In this document: positions 1 through 3,853 of the stretch, in pieces
Position numbering within the stretch: the stretch's first letter is position 1
Layout of the letters: every line of letters begins with the position of its first letter
Assembly (NCBI GenBank): GCA_017522745.1
Contig: JAFWYI010000062.1
Span: 1 to 5,977, forward strand
Length of the DNA: 5,977 nt
Direction of reading: 5' to 3'
Origin: Mailhella sp.
Lineage (GTDB): Bacteria > Desulfobacterota > Desulfovibrionia > Desulfovibrionales > Desulfovibrionaceae
The notes under the pieces: generated by a model
Told to the model about the DNA's origin: nothing
What the model saw: only the letters and a program-made list of their open reading frames with translations
Database searches by the model: none
Translations under genes and position numbers: made by a program

Positions 1-547
1 CCAGTTTTTCCAGCACTCTGCGCGCACTTTCCACCGCTCCGATGCCAGCCGTAGGCACCGTGACATCCGCATAACGGCGATAGAGTTCCTCACGCTCGCG
101 GAACAGATCCTCCACGGTCTGACCGGGGGCGATGGCAAGCCCGCGATCGGGATTCCGGGCGATGCGCTCAAGGATGGTCTGCATGGGCACTTCGAGGTAC
201 ACGATGGGGCCAAGCGTTGCCAGATGCTTCATGGAGCGTTCACGATAGATCACGCTGCCACCAGTGGCGATGACCGTGCGGTGGAAACGCAGATCGCTCA
301 CCACTTCGGATTCCATTTCGATGAACTCATCCTTGGTCATCCTGTCCGTGATGCTCTGGAGCGGCGCGCCGAAGGTCGCTTCGATGATGTGATCGCTGTC
401 GGCGAAGGCCCAGTCGAGGGAACGCGCCACAAGGCGGCCCACCGTGGTTTTCCCCGCACCAGCCATCCCGATGAACACGATGCAGGAGTCTTCGGGAAGA
501 TTCGGCAGGGAAAACGGCCCTGCCGCTTCAGTATTCGTAAATGTCAT
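1..547 (-). CDS. Shikimate-kinase-family P-loop kinase (3' end cut by window edge)
   Basis: This minus-strand frame begins ATG ACA TTT and gives 182 residues before the window ends; a shikimate kinase is usually about 170-180 residues, so little is missing. Visible motifs are a Walker A loop GMAGAGKT (residues 27-34), the acidic DSD motif (50-52), ATGGS (94-98) in the place of the usual GGG substrate loop, a LID arginine (R135) and R152 in EREELY. The family phosphorylates a small hydroxyl substrate with ATP; shikimate kinase itself makes shikimate 3-phosphate in chorismate synthesis. The arginine of the family FRxxE motif is isoleucine here (I76 in FIEME), and GGG is GGS, so the substrate may not be shikimate; a homoserine kinase role is possible. 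The start is supported by GGAGA (about 552-556) with suitable spacing and by family length. It has its own promoter (641-669), downstream of the rpsI terminator. Family assignment is firm, substrate is not. Confidence 0.88.
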   Translation of the reverse strand, partial: MTFTNTEAAGPFSLPNLPEDSCIVFIGMAGAGKTTVGRLVARSLDWAFADSDHIIEATFGAPLQSITDRMTKDEFIEMESEVVSDLRFHRTVIATGGSVIYRERSMKHLATLGPIVYLEVPMQTILERIARNPDRGLAIAPGQTVEDLFREREELYRRYADVTVPTAGIGAVESARRVLEKL

Positions 548-640
548 AGGTTCTCCGCGTGCTTCATGGCACGATGCCTGACAGACAGGCACAGATTGAC
601 GGCGCAACGGCCAGAACACAGAAAGCTCTGCGTCACCGCG

Positions 641-669
641 AATATACGCCGCCACTGTATGGATTGCAA
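641..669 (-). promoter_or_regulatory. Sigma70-type promoter for the kinase gene
   Basis: Minus strand reads TTGCAA (669-664), a 17-nt spacer, then TATATT (646-641). This matches 4/6 and 5/6 of the consensus boxes with ideal spacing. It lies just after the rpsI terminator and points at the kinase. The predicted start near 634 leaves a leader of about 87 nt containing two small perfect hairpins (576-590, GCCTG/CAGGC arms; 558-573, CGTGC/GCACG arms), the second close to the ribosome binding site. No experimental support. Confidence 0.6.
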
Positions 670-684
670 TCGACATACATACGC

Positions 685-718
685 AAAAAGCCCTGTCGGG
701 CGAACCAGACAGGGCTTT
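685..718 (-). terminator. Intrinsic terminator after rpsI
   Basis: On the minus strand an 11-bp perfect stem (AAAGCCCTGTC paired with GACAGGGCTTT, plus-strand arms 687-697 and 708-718) with a 10-nt loop is followed by a run of Ts (685-689 on the plus strand). It sits about 25 nt after the rpsI stop codon and before the kinase promoter, so it closes the rplM-rpsI operon. Confidence 0.92.
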
Positions 719-742
719 GAGAGCAGCGTATATCTCGTAAGA

Positions 743-1132
743 TTAGCGCTTGGAGTACTGGAAGCGGGCGCGGGCAGCGGCCAGACCGTACTTCTTACGT
801 TCCTTCTTACGGGCATCGCGGGTGAGGAAGCCGGCCTTCTTCAGAGCAGGACGCAGTTCGATGTCGTTCTGCAGAAGAGCGCGGGCGATACCGAGGCGAA
901 CAGCTTCGGCCTGACCGGTGATGCCGCCACCGCACACGTTGACAACGATGTCGAACTGTTCGGTGAGCTTGGTGAGAGCAAGAGGCTGACGGACGATCAT
1001 CTGCAGGGTCTTGCGGGGGAAGTACTGTTCCATGGGGCGACCGTTGATTTCGATCTTACCGGAACCAGTGTAGAGACGGGTACGGGCAATAGCGGTCTTG
1101 CGGCGGCCGGTGCCATAATCAAAGTTAGCCAT
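743..1132 (-). CDS. rpsI: 30S ribosomal protein S9
   Basis: A 129-residue protein of the usual bacterial S9 length. Recognisable features are the N-terminal [12 protein letters not shown] segment (about residues 6-17), the glycine-rich [20 protein letters not shown] core (about 66-85), and the basic C-terminus ending SKR. S9 sits in the head of the 30S subunit, and its lysine/arginine tail reaches the P-site tRNA. It follows rplM with only a 12-nt gap. Its Shine-Dalgarno AAGGAG (about 1141-1146) overlaps the TAA stop of rplM, so translation of the two is probably coupled, giving L13 and S9 in equal amounts. rplM-rpsI is the standard bacterial order. Confidence 0.98.
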   Translation of the reverse strand: MANFDYGTGRRKTAIARTRLYTGSGKIEINGRPMEQYFPRKTLQMIVRQPLALTKLTEQFDIVVNVCGGGITGQAEAVRLGIARALLQNDIELRPALKKAGFLTRDARKKERKKYGLAAARARFQYSKR

Positions 1133-1144
1133 GGCTTATACTCC

Positions 1145-1573
1145 TTAGAAGGACAGAGGCTTGGGAGCCTGAGCGGTGTGAGGATGTTCGGCGCCGACGT
1201 AAATCTTCAGCTTCTTCAGCATGGCGCGGCCAAGACGGTTCTTGGGCAGCATGCCGCGAACGGCCTTGCGGATGACTTCTTCAGGCTTTTCGGCCAGCAT
1301 CTTTTCGAGGCTGACTTCCTTCAGACCGCCGACCCAGCCGGAGTGACGATAGTAGAACTTGTCCTGCAGCTTGGTGCCGGTAACGCGGATCTTTTCGCAG
1401 TTGATGACCACGATGAAGTCACCGTTGTCCATGTGAGGAGCGAATTCAGGCTTGTGCTTACCGCGGAGGCGATGGGCGATCTGAGTGGCAAGACGGCCGA
1501 GGATCTGATCCTGAGCGTCAACCACATACCACTGGCGATCGATGTCGGCCGGCTTCGGGCTGAAAGTTTTCAT
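1145..1573 (-). CDS. rplM: 50S ribosomal protein L13
   Basis: A 142-residue protein matching the usual L13 length. Hallmarks are [19 protein letters not shown] (about residues 12-30), [12 protein letters not shown] (47-58), [12 protein letters not shown] (72-83) and the [18 protein letters not shown] helix (102-119). L13 is an early-assembling large-subunit protein. The reading frame stays open further upstream to an ATG at 1702, but I chose the ATG at 1573: it gives the family N-terminus MKTFSPKP and has an AGGAG Shine-Dalgarno (1582-1586) at normal spacing. The upstream part translates non-conserved leader and runs through a terminator. The leader is structured (terminator at 1626-1654, hairpin at 1587-1605). 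In E. coli, L13 represses this operon through its own leader; whether that occurs here is inference. Confidence 0.98.
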   Translation of the reverse strand: MKTFSPKPADIDRQWYVVDAQDQILGRLATQIAHRLRGKHKPEFAPHMDNGDFIVVINCEKIRVTGTKLQDKFYYRHSGWVGGLKEVSLEKMLAEKPEEVIRKAVRGMLPKNRLGRAMLKKLKIYVGAEHPHTAQAPKPLSF

Positions 1574-1586
1574 TAAAATATCTCCT

Positions 1587-1605
1587 GTTCCGTGCTGGAC
1601 GGAAC
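1587..1605 (-). promoter_or_regulatory. Hairpin abutting the rplM ribosome binding site
   Basis: Minus strand GTTCCGT-CCAGC-ACGGAAC forms a perfect 7-bp stem with a 5-nt loop, ending directly at the AGGAG Shine-Dalgarno of rplM (1582-1586). Its position suits translational control, for example binding of L13 or S9 to the leader. Structure is seen; function is inference. Confidence 0.5.
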
Positions 1606-1625
1606 CGCATGAGTGTGCTAGTCGC

Positions 1626-1654
1626 AAAAAAGCCTCCCGCAATAAGCGGAAAGC
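1626..1654 (-). terminator. Intrinsic terminator or attenuator in the rplM leader
   Basis: On the minus strand GCTTTCCGC-TTATT-GCGGGAGGC forms a 9-bp stem (two G-T wobbles) followed by six Ts (plus-strand 1626-1631). It ends about 50 nt upstream of the rplM ATG, where it could either end transcription from a lost upstream gene or attenuate the ribosomal operon. The 3' arm can also pair with AGCCTC upstream (1681-1686), which would exclude the terminator. I see no convincing promoter between it and rplM, nor a clear one upstream. Confidence 0.65.
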
Positions 1655-1673
1655 GCATTCCTCGTTAACAATC

Positions 1674-1693
1674 GTTCCTTGAGGCTCGGGAAC
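1674..1693 (-). promoter_or_regulatory. Upstream leader hairpin with anti-terminator-like loop
   Basis: Minus strand GTTCC (1693-1689), a 10-nt loop and GGAAC (1678-1674) form a short hairpin whose loop contains AGCCTC, complementary to GAGGCT in the 3' arm of the terminator at 1626-1654. The same GTTCC/GGAAC arm sequence recurs at the base of the hairpin at 1587-1605. It is only a 5-bp stem, so confidence is low. Confidence 0.3.
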
Positions 1694-1702
1694 CGACAGC
1701 AT

Positions 1703-1801
1703 TCAGTCTGCAACGGGGAGCTGACTTGAACGCGCCTTGGGAGCGGCTACCAGACCGCCGTCCTTCGCCAGAACGTTCGAAACAAGGTTTTTGCCACAAA
1801 A
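1703..1801 (-). pseudogene. Possible 3' coding remnant upstream of rplM
   Basis: A 32-codon minus-strand stretch without a usable ATG, GTG or TTG start runs from an in-frame TAA (1802-1804) to a TGA (1703-1705). It ends LVAAPKARSSQLPVAD and has codon use like the real genes nearby. The terminator at 1626-1654 is at a natural distance after its stop. It may be the tail of a gene whose 5' part was lost, or chance open frame. I do not recognise the family. Confidence 0.2.
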
Positions 1802-1829
1802 TTAAATATTAAGCAAGCGAGATTTGGGC

Positions 1830-2375
1830 ATGGGCAGCATAAGAAAAAGCCTTCTTCAATTCATTTTTTCCGGGGCGGACATGAGGCGCTGGAACGACAA
1901 GCTGCGCCCGGTGGAACTCTTCGAACTCGACAAGCAGGCCCACAAGATGATCGTGGCCTTCCTGCTCTGGCAGCAGAACACGCTCGACATGCCGGAAGAG
2001 GAACAGCGCCGCATCGGCCTCGAAGTCATCGAAGGCGGCATCTTCGACTATTTCTATCGCCTTATCATCACGGACATCAAGCCGCCGGTATTCTACCGCA
2101 TCAAAGCCAACCGGGAACATTACGAACAGCTCACGAACTGGGTACTCAACGAACTGGAGCCGCGCATCCGTCCGCTCGGCGAAGAGTTCTGGCAGCGCCT
2201 CGTCGACTATCATCTCCGCCCCGCAGACAGGACCGGAACACTGTCCGACCGCATCCTCAACGCCGCGCACCTCTATGCTTCGCGCTGGGAATTCAGCCTC
2301 ATCGAACCGATGAACTTCTTCGACGAGGAAATGAAGGAGATAGGCCCATCCTTTAATAAGAGCCTGCTGCCCTGA
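1830..2375 (+). CDS. HD-domain protein, N-terminal degenerate repeat (5' part of a split gene)
   Basis: An 181-residue frame from the ATG at 1830; a TTG two codons earlier and an ATG at 1881 are alternatives, and no strong Shine-Dalgarno decides. The product looks like an HD repeat that has lost catalysis. It has an RW pair (R20 W21) and a histidine (H38 in QAHKM) as in YfbR-type enzymes, but in the segment matching the HD motif (residues 71-87, IFDYFYRLIITDIKPPV) the His-Asp pair is Asp-Tyr and the catalytic Glu is Arg. The late Asp is a His (H147 in NAAHLY). It ends in TGA at 2373-2375, just before the second HD repeat in the -1 frame. Restoring one C in the CCC run at 2370-2372 would fuse both into one protein of about 418 residues. 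It is probably a pseudo-enzyme half with a regulatory or structural role. The family match is by motif only. Confidence 0.75.
   Translation: MGSIRKSLLQFIFSGADMRRWNDKLRPVELFELDKQAHKMIVAFLLWQQNTLDMPEEEQRRIGLEVIEGGIFDYFYRLIITDIKPPVFYRIKANREHYEQLTNWVLNELEPRIRPLGEEFWQRLVDYHLRPADRTGTLSDRILNAAHLYASRWEFSLIEPMNFFDEEMKEIGPSFNKSLLP
2370..2375 (+). other. Probable -1 frameshift point between the two HD repeats
   Basis: The 5' frame reads CTG CTG CCC TGA. With one extra C it would read CTG CCC CTG AAG GAT and run straight into the second ORF, whose frame is open from 2360. The overlap holds no classical X XXY YYZ slippery heptamer, so a lost base (real mutation or homopolymer error) is likelier than programmed frameshifting. 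Confidence 0.6.
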
Positions 2376-2389
2376 AGGATGTACGCGGT

Positions 2390-3082
2390 GTGGACGAACT
2401 TCTGGCAACGCCTCCGGCCACGGCCCTTGCCCGCGTAGCCAACCTCAGCGGTCAGCTCCGCTTCCAGATACGCTGGGCCCAGACGCCCCGCGTGCCTGCC
2501 ACATCCGTGCTGGGGCACATGTTCATCGTGGCAGTGTACGCCTATCTGTTCAGTCTCTGCGTCGGCAGCTGTGAGCAGCGCCGCATCAACGATTTCTACT
2601 GCGGCCTGTTCCACGACCTTGCCGAACTGCTCACGCGCGACATCATCACCCCGGTGAAGCGCTCTGTCGCCGAACTCCCCAAGCTCCTGCATCAGTACGA
2701 GGCCGAAGAACTGCACCGCAAGATCCTCGACCCGCTGGAACAGGAAGGCTACGGACACATCCGCGAACGGCTGGACTATTATCTCGGCCTCGCCACACAT
2801 TCGGAATTCAACGATACCTGCCGCTGTGGCGGGGACATCGTGAAACTCGACGGCTTCGACCACCTGCATCAGGACTATAACGCCGACGACTGCGACCCCA
2901 AGGACGGCAGGCTCATCAAGGCCTGCGACGTACTCGCCGCCTTCATCGAAGCCTACAGTTCCATCCACAACGGGCTGGGCTCTCCTCAGCTCTATGAGGC
3001 CATGGCCCGGATGCGCCGTGAATCCAGCGGGCTCCGCTTCGGCGATTTCAACATGGCGACCCTGCTCGCAGATTTCGACTAA
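2390..3082 (+). CDS. YfbR-like HD-domain phosphohydrolase repeat (3' part of a split gene)
   Basis: A 230-residue frame. If translated alone it could start at GTG 2390, with AAGGA at 2375-2379 as a rather distant binding site; otherwise it is the second half of the upstream gene. It carries the complete metal-dependent HD signature: H43 (GHMFIV), H75-D76, E79 and D84 in HDLAELLTRDIITPVK (75-90), and D180 (KACDVLAAF). R28-W29 lies 15 residues before H43, the spacing I recall for Arg18/Trp19 of E. coli YfbR, a 5'-deoxyribonucleotidase. This suggests hydrolysis of deoxyribonucleoside monophosphates or a related nucleotide in the cytoplasm. Between the HD motif and the last Asp is an insertion (about residues 135-172) with C144, C146 and C168 plus several His and Asp residues. 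HD family assignment is strong; substrate is inferred. Confidence 0.82.
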   Translation: MDELLATPPATALARVANLSGQLRFQIRWAQTPRVPATSVLGHMFIVAVYAYLFSLCVGSCEQRRINDFYCGLFHDLAELLTRDIITPVKRSVAELPKLLHQYEAEELHRKILDPLEQEGYGHIRERLDYYLGLATHSEFNDTCRCGGDIVKLDGFDHLHQDYNADDCDPKDGRLIKACDVLAAFIEAYSSIHNGLGSPQLYEAMARMRRESSGLRFGDFNMATLLADFD

Positions 3083-3106
3083 CACAGAAAAATACGACCA
3101 ACTGAC

Positions 3107-3157
3107 GGCTGCTGATGCCTGCCCACCCGGGTGAGGTGTCAGCAGCCGCGCCGTTTT
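3107..3157 (+). terminator. Hairpin between convergent genes, probable bidirectional terminator
   Basis: A 9-bp perfect stem GGCTGCTGA (3107-3115) with TCAGCAGCC (3139-3147) encloses a second small palindrome, CACCCGGGTG (3124-3133). Four Ts follow at 3154-3157, six nt beyond the stem. For the minus-strand gene, an outer pair AACTGAC (3100-3106) with GTCAGTT (3164-3170) and a T run (3088-3092) could serve. The stop codon of the MmcQ/YjbR gene lies inside the stem. Confidence 0.6.
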
Positions 3158-3519
3158 CCGGCGGTCAGTTTACGGCTCAGGCTCAGAAGTTCGAACAGTT
3201 CCTCACCGGGGAAGGAACTGTCGAGTACTATGCTCACCCAGTGGCGGCGATTCATGTGATAGGCCGGAAAAACGCCTTCACGCTCAAGGAACATGGTCAC
3301 GAGCGGCGGCTGACATTTGAGGTTCACCACATCCACGATATCGCTTTCCCCCCGCTTCGAGGCATCGAGCCTGTCGAAAGGCACTGGCATCACTACCGCA
3401 AACCATTTCCCATCGACTCCATGACGAAGGACCGCGCACTCGGGGAACTGCCTGAACGGATGATCCGGCAGAACGCCCCACGCTTCAAAGGCATATTTGA
3501 AAAGCTCTTCGCGCTTCAT
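3139..3519 (-). CDS. MmcQ/YjbR family protein
   Basis: A 126-residue protein with the features of the MmcQ/YjbR (DUF419) family: N-terminal MKREELFKYAFEAWGVLPD, then the NGKWFA-like DGKWFAVVMPVP (about residues 36-47), a VDVVNLKC segment, and the conserved PAYHMNRRHWVSIVLD stretch (about 85-100). Length is normal for the family. Members have a small CyaY-like alpha/beta fold, sometimes called a double-wing DNA-binding fold; their biochemical function is not settled, and the name comes from a mitomycin C resistance locus. A strong purine-rich ribosome binding site (AAGGAGGGG, about 3524-3532) precedes the ATG. It lies downstream of selC on the same strand but is separated by the selC terminator; only about 70 nt remain for a promoter, and I see no convincing one. 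It is convergent with the HD gene. Confidence 0.92.
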   Translation of the reverse strand: MKREELFKYAFEAWGVLPDHPFRQFPECAVLRHGVDGKWFAVVMPVPFDRLDASKRGESDIVDVVNLKCQPPLVTMFLEREGVFPAYHMNRRHWVSIVLDSSFPGEELFELLSLSRKLTAGKRRGC

Positions 3520-3588
3520 CCCTCCCCTCCTTTTTGCGCCTTAAGGCTTTATTGCCAACGCCGCCCACTGAAGACGGAAGATCACCAG

Positions 3589-3624
3589 AAAAAAATTCCC
3601 CGCAGACTCTTTCAGCCTACGGGG
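3589..3624 (-). terminator. Intrinsic terminator of selC
   Basis: On the minus strand an 11-bp stem (plus-strand arms 3598-3608 and 3614-3624, four G-C pairs at the base, two G-T wobbles) with a 5-nt GAAAG loop is followed by AA and seven Ts (3589-3595). It starts about 20 nt after the CCA end of the tRNA. Confidence 0.92.
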
Positions 3625-3643
3625 GACTTGTGCGTATTCATGT

Positions 3644-3737
3644 TGGCGGAAACGTATAGGAGTCGAACCTACCAATGACCTCTCAGCCATCCACTGGTTT
3701 TGAAGACCAGGCGCAACACCGGTTACGAAACGTTTCC
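3644..3737 (-). tRNA. selC: tRNA-Sec (anticodon UCA)
   Basis: A 94-nt minus-strand gene with the special shape of bacterial selenocysteine tRNA. It has an 8-bp perfect acceptor stem (GGAAACGT with ACGTTTCC), G discriminator and encoded CCA (3646-3644). The D stem is 6 bp (CGTAAC/GTTGCG) around a 4-nt CGGT loop. The anticodon stem CTGGT/ACCAG holds loop CTTCAAA, anticodon TCA. A long variable arm (ATGGC...GTCAT) is followed by a 5-bp T stem around TTCGACT, with the same closing G-U pair as E. coli selC. It decodes UGA as selenocysteine with SelA, SelB and SelD, so the genome should encode selenoproteins such as formate dehydrogenase. Two further bases on each side (GC/GC) could extend the acceptor helix. 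Confidence 0.97.
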
Positions 3738-3743
3738 GCATTC

Positions 3744-3772
3744 AGAGTAGAAAAAACGCTGTATCGAGTCAA
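3744..3772 (-). promoter_or_regulatory. Promoter of selC
   Basis: Minus strand TTGACT (3772-3767), a 17-nt spacer, then TACTCT (3749-3744). The -35 is 5/6 consensus; the -10 keeps the key first T, second A and last T. Seven nt past the -10 is 3737, the first base of the mature tRNA, so the transcript may have little or no 5' leader. The -10 lies in a 9-bp sequence repeated in inverted form at 3841-3849. Confidence 0.65.
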
Positions 3773-3818
3773 GGGTAAAACCATCAGCGAAGTCCCGGAC
3801 GCCACAGCCTTTCCTGCG

Positions 3819-3847
3819 TTGACAGGGCATGAGTATCTGCCTACTCT
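3819..3847 (+). promoter_or_regulatory. Candidate promoter of the lipoprotein hydrolase gene
   Basis: A perfect TTGACA (3819-3824) is followed after exactly 17 nt by TACTCT (3842-3847), only 3/6 of the -10 consensus but including the key positions. The start predicted seven nt later is 3854, the A of the start codon, and no Shine-Dalgarno is visible, so the mRNA may be leaderless. Alternatively a promoter lies further upstream. Confidence 0.45.
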
Positions 3848-3853
3848 GACGGT

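Larger units (their letters stand above)
3742..3849. repeat. 9-bp inverted repeat covering two divergent -10 boxes
   Basis: Positions 3742-3750 (TCAGAGTAG) and 3841-3849 (CTACTCTGA) are exact reverse complements, about 90 nt apart, between selC and the lipoprotein gene. Each copy contains the TACTCT -10 candidate of one of the two divergent promoters. It could be a shared operator or a shared promoter type. Confidence 0.5.

Noticed and set aside
544..567. Seven-codon upstream ORF whose stop overlaps the kinase ATG (ATGA)
   Set aside because: It has no Shine-Dalgarno and no run of regulatory amino-acid codons, and its start lies inside a small hairpin; probably chance.
224..1576. A 450-codon plus-strand open frame across the kinase, rpsI and rplM
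   Set aside because: It runs antisense through three well-supported genes and terminators, and its translation matches no known protein type. It is a shadow of GC-rich minus-strand coding.
2373..2375. TGA between the two HD repeats as a selenocysteine codon
   Set aside because: Reading through in the same frame leaves HD-like sequence and soon reaches a stop; the second repeat is in another frame, so a frameshift is the explanation.
2273..3085. A 270-codon minus-strand frame opposite the HD gene
   Set aside because: It is antisense to a frame with clear HD motifs and has no recognisable domain or convincing ribosome binding site.
3538..3547. Perfect palindrome GCCTTAAGGC upstream of the MmcQ/YjbR gene as an operator
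   Set aside because: A single 10-bp palindrome with no repeat elsewhere and no identifiable promoter beside it is not enough.
3589..3760. tRNA gene as integration site of a mobile element
   Set aside because: selC is a classic integration target, but there is no integrase, no duplicated tRNA 3' end and no composition change beside it here.
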